From Cyathus striatus (Eukaryota; Basidiomycota; Agaricomycetes; Agaricales; Nidulariaceae): 64,000 bases of DNA. The stretch spans positions 6,696,001-6,760,000 of the forward strand of contig JAOVFP010000001.1 of the NCBI GenBank assembly GCA_025738555.1. The letters are read 5' to 3'. The notes under the pieces were generated by a model. It ran no database searches. It was not told the DNA's origin and saw only the letters and a list, made by a program, of their open reading frames with translations. The translations under genes and the position numbers were made by a program. Of the stretch, positions 47,115 to 58,625 are shown piece after piece. Position 1 is the stretch's first letter, and each line of letters starts with the position of its first letter.

Positions 47115-48956
47115 CTCATCATACTTGGTACACCTGCTTGGCCTCTGTCAGAAATGTCACTAGAATTGAAGAAATAACTCAAATAGCACTCATAAATGCC
47201 TCATGTTGTATTTAGTGTATTCTGGCACATCCCTTCAGAGAAACCATAAGCTCAAAGAGCATGTTTTGGGACTATGTTTCCATTTTAAGACACTATTATG
47301 GGTTTTGAAACCTTGCCAAACCTATCATTTACAGTCAAACTTGTCCTAACCCATAATCGCAACAAGCCATAACCTGTAAACACCCATAAGATTTCTGGTC
47401 CACCAAATCGGTGGGCAGGGGAATTGATCAAAAATACCATAATCCTGTGAATTGTGATAAATGATAGGTTTGGCAAGGTTTCAAAACCCATAATAGTGTC
47501 TTAAAAAGGAAACATAGTCCCAAAACATGCTCTTTGAGCTTATGGTTTCTCCAATGGGATGTGCCAGAATTAAGGCTGTGCATGGATGGCTGATATCCAA
47601 ATACCCACAGATATTATCTGAATTTAGCCAAATTCAGATGGGTCCAGATGATTTCCCATGGGTATTTGGATATTTTTAGCTCATCCGGGGCACCCATCTA
47701 AATTTACTGTACTAGCTCAGGAACCTGGCCACATTAGCGGAAATTTCAAATTTGTTCATTCCAAAAAACTGTACACTTAGAATTAAACACATGTACTAGA
47801 TATTAGACCTCGTATGGAATTATATAAGACTTAAACCATATTTTTTGAGGCACTCTGAGAGATGTTATGAATATTTTTGTCATGAGACCTTGGGAAGCAG
47901 GAAAACCAGGAAACTGGCCACCCCTTATTAATAATTACCATGGCTTGTTTAGCAGCTGAACAGATTTTACAGCTGAAATATCATCTTTCTTCCAAGATTA
48001 GCAATGGTTTGGATATTTGAAGCAATAGCTCACATATTATATCCAACTGGTGCTTTTAAAATATTAATATATATTTCTTCTACCTATAATGATTTTATAC
48101 AGTGCTCTATTTGGTGTGTAGCATCATAATATTCAATGTATTAGGATAATACAATGAGAACTAGAGGTTCAAGACATATCTGCAGCTTTTAAGCAAAGGA
48201 AAACTGCTAAAGTTAAGGTAAAGCATAGATTGTAATGTATTTATTGTGTATATTCCACATTATAAATTTTGTAGCATAGATTTATCATGTAGGAAGGATA
48301 CAGACAGTTCAATATATACCTTGGAACTGTATCTTACTAGCACTCTTTCATGTAGATCAATGAGATAGAATAGAAATGAGTGAGAACAAGATTTCCAAAT
48401 TTATTCAAATGAATTCAGAGGGCTTTAAATTATATATATAGCCTGATTGTATGCTTTGGATGTACTGCATAATGTCACAGCGTTATCTCTTTCCAAAGTG
48501 AGATTCTGCATCTTAAGATTTAGCCTATTTTGGTTATAGCAGTCAACTATCTCTTGAATTTCTCTATGTACAGGAGAGCAACAGTCTAAATACTTATAAA
48601 ATATATAAATACTATAGTAATGTGCACAACTGTATCAATAAATTGTATGAGTAGTTAATGTGGAAGCTGGAGAATGAGCTGTGACCAGATTCTGGGTGTG
48701 GCCAGCTTCCTGATAGCCAACAGTAGCATGGATTGGGACGGATGGGTGCTGAAATCTGTAATAATTGTCGATCTGTATCCATATCTGGTGGATAGCCATA
48801 ATTCAGATTATGGGTTGTGGTGGATCAACCCATGCACAGGCCTAGCTGGAATACACTGAATACAACATGAGGCATTTCTGAGTGCTATTTGAGTTATTTC
48901 TTCAATTCTAGTGACATTTCTGACAGAGGCTAAGCAGGTGTACCAAGTATGATGAG
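47115..48956. mobile_element. Second TA-flanked element nested in the outer one
   Basis: Inverted ends of about 115 bp beginning CTCATCATACTTGGTACACC, flanked by TA (47113-47114 and 48957-48958). The outer element's other arm (GGTACAATATCAGGTGAG, reversed near 45.11 kb) is the uninterrupted target, so nesting is proven internally. Interior 47.57-48.84 kb is CpG-poor with no recognised gene. Confidence 0.82.
47226..47565. repeat. Palindrome around a third TIR sequence
   Basis: Arms 47226-47330 and 47461-47565 are inverted copies (words such as GAGCTTATGGTTTCTCC and TTTGGCAAGGTTTC). The 130-bp loop 47332-47460 starts with TA-CAGTCAAACTTGTCC and is nearly identical, reversed, to 49293-49418. 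Confidence 0.75.
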
Positions 48957-49292
48957 TATCAGGTAAATGGTGTGGATGACAAGAATGTGGAGGAACCACA
49001 TGGCAAGAATCACTTGGAGCTTTTTGCAAGTATGTCTCAGATATCCATGATACTATGCATAAAAGTTAGAGAGGTAAGTTACAGATGTCTAGATGTCAGA
49101 CATGTCTCAAAGGTGCCCACCTACATAGGTGTCCTCAGTCCTTTCCTTGCTCATGGGATGTATTATGTAATGGAATTCACTGCTAAATCATATTATGTAA
49201 GCCATGCCCATGCCGCAACAAGTCATAACCTGTGAAAACTCATAACATTTCAAGTCCACTGACCCCTATGGGTTAGGACAGGTTTGACTGTA

Positions 49293-49418
49293 TCATGATT
49301 CACAGGATTATGGTATTTTTGATTAATTCCCCCACCCACTGATTTGGTGGACCAGAAATCTTATGGGTGTTTACAGGTTATGGCTTGTTGTGGTTATGGG
49401 TTAGGACAAGTTTGACTG
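49293..49418. mobile_element. Isolated TIR end of a third related element
   Basis: Ends ...GGACAAGTTTGACTG-TA, the reverse of 47332-47460. It abuts the right end of the outer element and looks like a leftover terminal repeat. Confidence 0.6.
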
Positions 49419-49591
49419 TAATTGTAAATTGATGTAGCACAGGACCCCTGAAAACTCCCTATGAGGTCCTATAATGGACCCAGAGGCTCATATGCAGACA
49501 GGCTTCGGCAGCCTAGCGGCTGCCAGAGGTGGACAGTGGGAGGGTACCTCAGAATCGGGCCTACCTGTATGCGGACACTGTCCTAGTACCT

Positions 49592-49593
<2 letters not shown>

Positions 49594-49623
<30 letters not shown>

Positions 49624-49626
49624 TTA
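49594..49626. repeat. (TTTA)n microsatellite
   Basis: About eight uninterrupted TTTA tetramers. It follows a CpG-containing 120-bp stretch (49.47-49.59 kb), an arrangement reminiscent of a SINE with a simple tail, but no pol III boxes or target duplication were found. Confidence 0.8.
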
Positions 49627-50128
49627 ACATATAAAAATCAATTTAAAATTTCCGAACACACCAACAGTTGACAGCAGTGCTGGCTAATTATGAGCTGATT
49701 GTCGCCATCCACATCCCCTGCCTGTTTGCTGTTGGTCAGCTTGACAGCCCAAGCAATCTTCTGCAGGTTATTGTAGTTTTTTTAATAAAATTCATAAGTC
49801 ACTTAAGTTTCTGATGCCTCGAGGTCAGAGTTGTGTACATTGCACGATGGATCATAGTTCAATTTACTCAAGAGTGCTGATGGTCCTAAAATCATGAATT
49901 TTCGCAATCTACTTTAGTATTCAAAGCACTGCATTGTGATATTTGAGACTTCGCTGATCAATGCTTCTGAGGGAACCCAAGCATCTTTTCCATTTTTTCC
50001 TGCTGTTTTAGAGTACACTGATGAAACTAGTATAAAGGTTCAGTACTCAGCTGCATTGTCATGATATAAACCAGCAAAACTCACATTGACCAAGGAATAA
50101 TGTGTTTTCAACCAAAACAAATCCAAAG
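49627..50128. other. Intergenic, no gene seen
   Basis: No recognised feature. Confidence 0.3.
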
Positions 50129-50431
50129 CTACACACATTCTCTCCAGAATTCAAGGGTGAAAACATTGTTACTTGTGCGAGAGTGTTCTGTAGGAAGCCC
50201 ATATTTCAAGAGAGCATTCTTCCATATTGTTACAGTTAAGTGAATCTCGTTAGAATCGATTATAGCATTTATTAATTCTGTATACTTAGTACATATAACT
50301 TTGGCTCGTTTTTTGGCTGCTTCGGCAACATTTGCCGCATTTCCTGTTTCTGCGATACTAACTCCCGGAGTTCGTCCTGGTTGCCATCGAAGCACACGTC
50401 CAGTGGTAGAAGAAATTCCTTTTTCTTGCAT
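50129..50431 (-). CDS. Hypothetical 100-aa ORF
   Basis: Starts MQEKGISSTTGRVLRW and ends TLEFWRECV. Predicted soluble, basic, with an alanine-rich helical middle (ANVAEAAKKRAKVI). It keeps CpG while the DNA on both sides has lost most of it, which hints at different origin or constraint. TTATAAAAG lies just upstream on the minus strand (about 50435-50445). I do not recognise it and it could be a fragment of a larger transposon or host protein. Confidence 0.35.
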   Translation of the reverse strand: MQEKGISSTTGRVLRWQPGRTPGVSIAETGNAANVAEAAKKRAKVICTKYTELINAIIDSNEIHLTVTIWKNALLKYGLPTEHSRTSNNVFTLEFWRECV

Positions 50432-50699
50432 TTCTTTTATAATATAGGTTCAGTTTACATTTTTAACAATGAATCATGAATGTCTTACATACATGCAGTG
50501 ACATGGTGTAAGCTTATTACTTACAGTAATAATCAATGCCTGAGTCCATTCAAACATTAGAATAATTTTTGTATTCACTTTATATTATGATAGTGAGAGT
50601 ATATTACTTTTAAGTACTGTGTTACATGTTTTACGTGGTGGTGTCGAGCAAATTGCCAATGTTCTGCAGCCAACTTCCATAATTGTCACTGTCACTGTG

Positions 50700-52300
50700 T
50701 TATCAACCGGTCAGTGGAATAAAGACATCGATCACAGAAGACATCAGCACGACGAAATGGCAGTCAGAAACGGAACATACAGTCTTCCCAACCTCTCAAG
50801 CTCCACCCACATGTCAGCACTCGAGGGTATCAGCTCATACCCCGTCTTCACTTTATGTTGAAGAAGATCTCAGGTGGTAGTGTGGACGGGTAACATAGCT
50901 TGATAAATGCTTTGCAGCACATAAGTTGTAACTTGTACGAAATCGTTGATGAATCATAGTGGGTTGAGGGAACAAAAGTGGTAGGGTTTGTGGTAGATCT
51001 GGGCTATTCATCCAATCCAGTTAATCCTTGTAATGGAATGTTGAGGAAGAAATCCAGTTCAACTATACAAACCGAGATGACTTTTCATGGAAAAAGAAGG
51101 TGGGAACGTCGGAAACTGTGTTACAGTTGGCATTGCAGGCATTGAACATTGAACATGCCCTGTCACATGATGCACGATAACTTACAGGATGCAGTAGCAA
51201 CGGACCAATACTTAACTTTTGGATGACCTCAGACCTACAGTCAAGCTTCAATCTCTGTCTCAGGCTGCCAGTCGCTTGTTAAACTGTGAGTGTCTGTGAC
51301 AGAGATGTCAAAATCTATCCTCACGCACGTGTGGCCATTTTCAGGAATCATTAATCGGGATTGATCAACTACTCATTGCACCCCCATAATCACCTGATGC
51401 CTGCTCTCATACTTGTCCACTGTCAGTGCATGTCAACCAGAAAACTGCAGGACTTAAAAGACAACAAGATCGATTAAAAGACACTTAATAGTCTGTGCTC
51501 CCGTCGATGATCAATTTCCCAGTGCTGTGGATGTTGGCACCTCAAAAGCCAACAGGAAGGTGCCGAATCTGTATGAGGAGGCTGTAGAACAGTAAATGTC
51601 AATTGAAGTTACTGGAGGGGTAAGTCAAGGGTAAGTGATTCATTATTGTGAGAGTCGATCTTCGAGCGCCATTGCGAGATAACAATATCAAGCTGGTGGA
51701 AGGAGAAGTCAGCCAGAGAGGAAGAGAACAAAGGCAGAGAATACTGGGTATGAGAGCAACAGGGAAACGAACGTTGATCTCTGCGCTACAACCTGGACCC
51801 GGAGATCAGGTGGCTCCAATAGAATGGTGCCCAGCCTGGTGATGTGTTAAGGGGAGATAGCATAATTGAGAATATGTCATCTCACATGAAGGGCACGTGA
51901 AGAGTGCCCATTTGAAACTAAATGTATGCATAGTTGAATGCCCATGATGTCTGCGGTGACATCATGGCCCAATAGTATGCTCCTACCTCAATTGGACTAG
52001 TGCAAGGAATACCTTGAACTTAAACCTTACTTCCTCTGATAATCGGAGTCATTTGACCTAGGATATTACAATTATAGAACATTATCACCCACAAATAACC
52101 GCCTTCTTCCTTTCACAACAATCTTATATACACATTTCACCACCCCATTTGGGATCAGCGTTTACATGATTCCGTGCATGCATCAAATAGCTGAACTATA
52201 AAGCATCAGCAGCATGAAAGTAATCAATCAATCGAAACTGCCCTTGATTACCCCACAGCTCCAGATCAAGTATCCACCCACACAAGGTACAAAGAACAAA
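50700..52300 (+). promoter_or_regulatory. NLR-4 upstream block
   Basis: Longest copy of the NLR 5' block, matching region A from about 6.27 kb and NLR-2 from 12.04 kb. A roughly 340-bp insertion (51681-52023) separates the two halves. TATAAAG at 52197-52203 stands 98 nt before the ATG. CpG content is intermediate. Confidence 0.6.
51681..52023. mobile_element. About 340-bp insertion in the NLR-4 upstream block
   Basis: Absent from the NLR-2 block, where AAGATACACAGTGCCTTACTTCC is continuous. The left half is open (GEVSQRGREQRQRILGMRA ... up to a TGA near 51840), followed by AAGGGGAGA and a TGTCAT start, an order seen at the 3' end of LTR retrotransposons (end of polyprotein, polypurine tract, LTR). 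No target duplication found, so the class is a guess. Confidence 0.35.
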
Positions 52301-54605
52301 ATGTCTTTCAACAATGCCCACAATTTTGTCATACATGAACAAAAATTGACTGAAATTCATACTCAGGTGAATTACTGCATATCAGATCTGAGATATGTAT
52401 GAGCTTAATTATTTTAAAATACATTTACAGAACAACAATTACATTACCAATCAAGAGAATGCTGAACCTCTTTCTCCAATTAAGAATACACCACCTAGCA
52501 CTACTCGAAACTTTACTGGACAGCAGGAATATCTCAAAAAGTTGCATATGCACATGGATAAGAATGATAATAACAGTCCCAGTCGAAAGATGTTTCTTCT
52601 GTATGGAATGGGTGGTATTGGAAAAACTCAGATCACTTTGAAATATATGGATGAATCATTTGATAGGTGTGTATTAGTTTCACAGAGTTAGAACAACAAG
52701 TGAAGTTCAACATGTTTTCATAGTTATTCTCACATTTTTTGGATTGATGCAACATCTGAAGCAACTATTGACCAAAGTTTTAAGGATATATATAAAACCA
52801 ATATCAAGATAATGCCATCTGGAGTTACTTATTCTGCTTCAATGATTCTACAATGGATGAATACTCTTAAAGATGAATGGCTAATGATTTTTGACAATGC
52901 TGATGGCTCATCTGACACAGTTGAAAAATCTATTCCACCTGGAAATAAAGGCAACATTCTAATAACAAGCAGAAATCCAGAACATAAAGGAATTGTATCT
53001 GCAATAAATTCTGCAGAAGTTTTAGTAATGAGTGAAGAAATAGCTGTTGAATTGCTACTGAAATCTTGTGGCTTAAATGAATCTCCTAAGAAATATTATG
53101 AGGTGGCTAAAGGAATCTGTGCTAAATTTCATTTCCTTCCTTTGGCTATTGACCAAGCTGGAGCATATATTGGTGCTGGACAATGTAGCATTGATAAATA
53201 TATATCAGTCTATGATAAATACAGGCTTAAACTGATGACAAACAAAAAATTCAAAGGGTCATCAAAGTATAATAAGACAGTGTATGGAACATGGGAGATA
53301 TCATTTCAAAAAATACAGGAAATGGCCAATGATGAAGAAGATGAAGAAAGTACAATGACAGCTAAATATGCTATAAAAATGATAAATATCAGTGCCTTTC
53401 TGCACCATGAAAATATTTCAGATGAAATATTTGAAAGAGCTGCAAAGTATTATGCAGATCATATAGAAAGATACAAGAATAGTGTAGCTCTGACATTTAT
53501 TCCAACTATGGATAAAGAATTGCTCAATTTTGAAGAATACAATGAGTGGAATGAGATGCAGTACAGAGAAAGTATTGGACTTCTATTGTCTTTCTCATTG
53601 ATAAAAAGAACTGTGGATGGGGCAAAATATGGATTGCATCCCTTGGTACAAACATGGTGCCAAGATTGGCTGTCATTGACTGAAAAAAATATATGGATTC
53701 TGAATGCTAGGGGAACATTGTGTAGCTCAATAAGTAATGAAAATACAACTACTGAACATATTTACCAGAATTCTATTCTGCTACATATCACTCAAAATTT
53801 ATCACATGAGATCTTAGACAATATGATATATTATGATGACATATTTGAAATATTGGCTGAAACAATGAGAATAAATGGACAATATCATGTAGAACTTGAA
53901 CTAAGACATAGAATATCAAAGATATATGAGAACATACATGAAGAAAATAATTCACATACCTTCAGTAATATGGCTAAATTAGCAAAGACATATAGTGAAC
54001 TTGGCAAGTGGTCAGAAGCTGAAGTGCTACTGATTCAGGTTCAGGAGATGTTTACTAGAATTCTGGGAAAAGAGCACCCATATACACTTACAAGTATGGC
54101 TGACTTAGCATTGACATATGGAAAACTTGGCAAATGGACAGAAGCTGAAGTGCTGCAGATTCAGGTTCTGGGGGTGGGAACCAGGGTTGATGGAAAAGAG
54201 CATCCAGGTACGCTCACAAGTATGAATAACTTAGCAATAACATATGGAACTCTTGGCAAATGGACAGAAGCTGAAGTGCTGCTGAATCAGGTTGTGGAGA
54301 TGAGAACCAGAATTCTGGGAAAAGAGCACCCGGGTACACTCCGAAGTATGTATAACTTAGCAATGGCATATGGAAGCCTTGGAAAATGGACAGAAGCTGA
54401 AGTGCTGCTGATACAGGTTTTGGAGATGAGTACTAGAATTCTAGGAAAAGAGCACCCAGATACACTTGCAAGTATGGCTAAGTTAGCACTGACATACAGA
54501 AACCTTGGCAAGTGGACAGAAGCTGAAGTGCTGATGATTCAGGTTCTGGAGATGACAAAACCAGAATTTAGGGAAAAGAGCACCCATATACACTCACAAG
54601 GATAG
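52301..54605 (+). CDS. NLR-4: NB-ARC receptor with five TPRs
   Basis: Second open NLR. Exons 52301-52366, 52431-52666 and 52724-54605 total 2,184 bp = 727 aa plus stop, all in phase. Residues: N-terminal FNNAHNFVI motif; Walker A GMGGIGKT 81-88; Walker B EWLMIFDNAD; GNILITSRN; FLPLAIDQAGAYI; YGLHPLVQTW at the MHD position; then five 42-residue TPRs. In the last unit EMTKPEFREKSTHIHSQG is a frameshifted form of the usual EMRTRILGKEHP..., after which repeats end and unrelated AT-rich DNA follows. The start was chosen at exon 1, not at the in-exon Met at 52812, because exon 2 supplies the P-loop. The body is strongly CpG-depleted. It may be functional with a short sensor, or be recently truncated. 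Confidence 0.85.
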
Positions 54606-54889
54606 CTAACCTCATATATATTATGGTTTTTCTTACTATTGTTATTTATCTTTCTTTTCTTAGTCATTATTTTACTTATATTTTGACTTTTTTAGCTACA
54701 GCTTGAGGCTAATGCCAAACATCTTTATATTTACTTTTCTTTTCTCATGATTCTGACTTGTTATGACTCATTTTGAGCCATGGTACTATACTTAGCTTAT
54801 TTTCACACTTCTTTACAAGGTCTGTAGGTGATTTTCATCAAATAACAGCAGTATTTGATAGTAGCCAATCAAATTCACCATGCCACTAT
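54606..54889. other. 3' flank of NLR-4, no gene seen
   Basis: AT-rich; no repeat or gene recognised. Confidence 0.3.
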
Positions 54890-55125
54890 ATGATTGGGAT
54901 CATAAACAATCATTGAGGTTCCAAATAAATATTACTATTGTATAAATGTATTAAGTGATCAAAAACAATCATTGATTAATTCTCATTGATTGTTACTATG
55001 GATGTATCAGGTGATCATAAACAATTATTGATGTTTTCTAATTGAATATTATGATTGTATGGATAGTTAGGTGATCATAAACAATTATTGATTTTCTAAT
55101 TGAATATTACTATTGAATGGTTGGT
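54890..55125. repeat. Minisatellite, about 4 units of 55-60 bp
   Basis: Imperfect tandem units built on GATCATAAACAATYATTGAT followed by TTGAATATTACTATTG. The array ends at the duplicate of the hAT target site. Confidence 0.7.
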
Positions 55126-55330
55126 TAGAATGTGCTTGCTTACCTTTCATAGAAGTGCCTTATCAATCTTCATTTATTCTTCAAGAATATCTTCTGCCTT
55201 GAAACTTTGTTATCTATCATACTTCAGACTGTTTATCTATTTGAAGACTGTATACACTTCATCATTCAATATGATTAAATTACTTGTATTTTTACATCAA
55301 GATGCTGGGACCCCATAAGCTACCACTAAT
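55126..55330. repeat. Paralogous empty site of the hAT insertion
   Basis: AATGTGCTTGCTTACCTTTC matches the two flanks of the hAT element joined with a single copy of the 8-bp target (GCTTGCT versus GCCTGCT). CpG of the 38-kb copy is replaced by TpG/CpA here. Confidence 0.75.
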
Positions 55331-55539
55331 AGCCATGCCACCATCATCTTTGCACACTAGACCAACTAGCAATGACACCCTATCTATTGGCACTCCCTTC
55401 TTGGCACTTCAGATACACTCTCCATGCCAACTTAGGGCACAGATCCCCAGCCATTCTAGGGTCACCTCTGCCAGGCAATACTGTAAAATCTATATATTAT
55501 CTGTGGTAGTTTACAATACATCATAATGTATGCCTGCTG

Positions 55540-55620
55540 TAAATTACTGTAGGTTACCAGATAGGAAGGGCTTATTCTCATATTTCTAGGGTAGCTGATA
55601 CATGAGGCAGTCCATGGTAA
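55540..55620. repeat. Fragment related to the right end of the 28.5-30.75 kb element
   Basis: CTGTAAATTACTGTAGG, then ATAGGAAGG and GCTGATACATGAGGC match the reversed 30.63-30.69 kb sequence. Confidence 0.45.
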
Positions 55621-56629
55621 CCTTTTAGTCAGACAATGAGGTGTGCCTGCATCCTGCCATTATCCTGCCATCAACTTCCAATCCATACTTCTTTCATTTT
55701 AATCCATTGTCTCAGTGAAATTAATTAATGGAGCCACATTCCAATATCAATCTAAACCTTTGCATAATAGCTAATGGCCACAACCATCCACATAAAAATG
55801 GGTTCCTTGGGCATTATTACAAGGAATGTACATGAGAATATTGAATTCTGACAATGTACTACCTATAAAATATCTATATGTGTGTAATTGGCTTAGAATA
55901 TTCACTAGTACCATTTGTTTTTTGTTTCTATTTCCAAAAAAAATCACTTCTATGGAAAACCTGTTGAGTCACATGATGAGTTTAAGTAATTCTTATGTAC
56001 TTAGAATAGGTTTTCCAAATACAATAATAATATTCAAATCCTGAAGTGTAAGTTCAGTTAGTTCAAGGGGCGCAATCAGTTCTATTCCAAATTTAGAACA
56101 AGGTAAAAATAGACAAGTTAACTTAGGCTATTTTCATTCACGTGTCAAAGTGTTCAAAGTTCAAGGTGTTCAGATTTCAATTCAGCAAACTCGGTATGTA
56201 GTTCTTGGTGGCTAAACATCTCATAACTAATTCTGATTCTCGTCTGGTACATCTGAACCTCCCTATCTGCAGGGGGGAAGAATGCCTGGCAGTTCCTGCC
56301 TTATTTCTTCCCTCTTTCCCTACTATATACATTTTCTACACTACTTACTTACAAATTGCATAGTAATAAAATCTTATTTGTTCTCTGGTATTTCCCTGGT
56401 CCATGTGTAAGGTAATGCATTGTCAGTGCCCAGGCAGCGGTCAGCCAATCATGCACATAACCCAGTGTGCTCCCATTCTGCAACATGTACTTGTTTTGAG
56501 CATCTCATCAGTTACCTTCCTAATCAGGTAATCAGCTGATGCAGCAGCAGCAGCTGCTCACAATACATGAGCTATTTATACATAGAAGCATGGTCTGTGT
56601 GCCTAAGGCAATGCTACCTCATATAGTAA
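55621..56629. other. Intergenic, no gene seen
   Basis: CpG-poor; no recognised feature. Confidence 0.3.
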
Positions 56630-56830
56630 GAGAAATGGTCTGTGCACTTGGTATGACAAACCAGAGGTGTAGTCAGGGGCTCAGGGAAAGGTGAAACATG
56701 TATGAGTAAGAAAGTCTGTGCACTTGATATGACTCATCAGGGGTGCAAGGGGTAAGGGGTAAGGGGTAAGGGGTAAGGGGTGATGAAGGTGAAACATGTA
56801 TCAGAGATGAAACAGATGAGTAAGTAAAAG
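56630..56830. repeat. Tandem duplication containing a (GGGGTAA)5 tract
   Basis: GTCTGTGCACTTGRTATGAC and GGTGAAACATGTAT words repeat; between them 56748-56782 is five GGGGTAA heptamers. Confidence 0.7.
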
Positions 56831-56939
56831 AACTATAAATAGAATGGGTCATGTGGAAGGAAAGGGGTCTGGCAGGGTAAGGAGGAAAAGCATAACACAT
56901 GGGGTCAAATTACTTGAATTGCATAGGCTGGTGGAGGTC

Positions 56940-57177
56940 ATTACACTGACCCACAGTCTCACTGGACTCCAGTGAGAATCCAGTGAGAGTCCAGTGAGAG
57001 TCTTGAGACTGTAGTGAGAATTACCATTAATTTTAGTGGGAGTATCAAGAGTGTGGAGAGAGTTTAGTGAGGATTTACTGAGAGTTCAGTGAGATATCCC
57101 ATTGGTGAGACTCTCAGAGAGTACAATGGGAATCTACTGAGAAAACCCACTGAGTATTGAACTATTATTAGCACTAT
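56940..57177. repeat. AGTCCAGTGAGA minisatellite, left half
   Basis: Degenerate 12-18 bp units (CCAGTGAGAGT and relatives). The same array resumes at 57888-57930 (GGTGAGAGTCCAGTGAGAG), so the 0.7 kb between is an insertion. Confidence 0.7.
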
Positions 57178-57885
57178 TGAATTCATATGTGATCATATAT
57201 GTCACACATAAGTCACAGTTTTCTCACATGTAACATGTGTGACATGTGTGACATATGTCACACTGTGCTGAGTACATGAGTGTGATGAGTGCAACACCAC
57301 ATGCTGCATGTGACACTGCTGAGTGTGACACCATGCTGAGTGTGATGCAGTTAGTGTACTGAATGCAATACTATGTGATGAGTGTGCTGAGTGTGACACT
57401 GTGACAAGTGTAATATCACATGCTGAGTGTGATGCTGTGTGCTAAGTGTGATACCACCCAACACACAGTATCATACTCATCACACAGTGTTGCCTCATCA
57501 CAGTGTCACACTTGGCATGTGTGACATGTTGGAAAAGTGTGGTGCCTAAGCTGTACCTAGACTTTATTGTCACAGTTGTAACATGTTTCCTACAGTCATC
57601 AAACTTGTCACACATGTGTGAAAGTGTGACATGTTGGAAAAAGCGTGACATGTTAATTCATATAGTGATAGAAATAAATATCTTGAGTGATAAGTGTGAT
57701 ACTGGAAAATGTTGGAAAAAGCGTGACAAGTGTGACAAGCGCGGGAAATGTGACAAGTCACACTGTCACACATGTCACGCTTTCCCTCCTAACATTTTCC
57801 AGCATGTCACGCTTTTTCCAACATTTTTCCAGTATCACACTTATTACTCAAGATATTTATTTCTATCACTATATGAATTCTACTG
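57178..57885. mobile_element. GTGTGACA-rich hairpin element
   Basis: Inserted into the minisatellite; the ends share GAATTCATAT (left) and ATATGAATTC (right). The left part is a satellite of GTGTGAYA/ATGTGTGAC words; the right part is a hairpin with 74-bp arms (57655-57728 and 57805-57879; one indel). GTTGGAAAAAGCGTGACA occurs several times in both orientations. Non-coding. Confidence 0.65.
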
Positions 57886-57974
57886 AGACTGGTGAGAGTC
57901 CAGTGAGAGTCCAGTGAGAATGTGGGAGAGTGCAATATACTGGGCTGGTGGAAGGTGGAACATCAATGTCAGCA

Positions 57975-58625
57975 TTTAACATGATGAAATGTCATCTTAC
58001 CTATGTGGAAGAATGTGTCTTGATAGAGTTCATTGTAGCCAGTACAGACCATGCATGTCCCCTATCACTTGTCAATGTGGAGGAACATGTGAATGCAATA
58101 ATAGCAGGCAGGGATGTCCCTGGAAAACTAGTAGGAGTGAAGTGAGTGAATAGATTTCTTGAATGGTATTGAGATGAGGTGCAAAGACACTGGTTAAGCC
58201 TGCTTACCACAGAGCATGCATGATCATTGAGGAAGGATACTGTGGAAAAATGGTTTCAGCTTGTTGCCAAGGAAGTCATTTCAAAGGAAATAAACCACAC
58301 AATATATATGGAATGGATGAAAGCAGCTTCCCCCCAGTGAATACAGGTATGCAGTGTGTAGTTGAGTGGCATGGCTGCAAATGGCAGCATAAAGCTGGGA
58401 ATGCAAATAGGGAGAATGTTACTACAATCATAACAATCTGTGCTGATGGGATAGCTCTTGAGCCAACAATAATCTTCAAATCTCATAATTTCATGCAAAA
58501 ATGGGAACAGAACAATATATCAAATGCTTCATAAGTGAAAAGCATCTTTGTGATAACCAATGAGTACTCACCTAAAACCACTATTTGCATTTCTGAAAGA
58601 CTCAGATGCAAGCTGCATCTGGGTG
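57975..58625 (+). pseudogene. pogo/Fot1-like DDE transposase relic
   Basis: Central part of a Tc1/mariner-superfamily pogo/Fot1 transposase (CENP-B-type helix-turn-helix plus DDE_1 domain). The first block (about 57983-58140) resembles the HTH region (EECVLIEFIVASTD, then NVEEHVNAIIAGRDVPGK). The second (58220-58534) contains NIYGMDESSFPP, where GMDES holds the first catalytic Asp; then HKAGNANRENVTTII, the ICADGIALEPTIIFKSHNF segment and a stop at 58532. Frame changes near 58140-58210 and later stops (SERLRCKLHLGEV still readable near 58600) show it is broken; the second Asp region is not found. CpG-depleted. It could be the decayed source of the TA-flanked non-autonomous elements, but no TIR was found around it. 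Confidence 0.8.

Larger units (their letters stand above)
44780..49290. mobile_element. TA-flanked element with about 400-bp inverted repeats (outer)
   Basis: Ends start CAGTCRAACCTGTCCTAACC and are flanked by TA (44778-44779 and 49291-49292). The first roughly 330 bp (44780-45105) are reversed almost perfectly at 48965-49290. The inverted repeat continues at 45106-45180 versus 47040-47112, the gap on the right being a second element. TA target and CAGT ends suggest a Tc1/mariner (pogo/Fot1-like) non-autonomous element with unusually long TIRs. The interior (45.2-47.0 kb) is CpG-poor; a pyrimidine-rich stretch lies at 46.09-46.37 kb. No transposase was recognised. Confidence 0.8.

Noticed and set aside
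49467..49630. SINE with a (TTTA)n tail
   Set aside because: Tail-like repeat present, but no A/B boxes or target duplication; kept only as a microsatellite.
57202..57651. Minus-strand frames rich in Cys, His, Ser and Thr
   Set aside because: They are translations of the GTGTGAC satellite.
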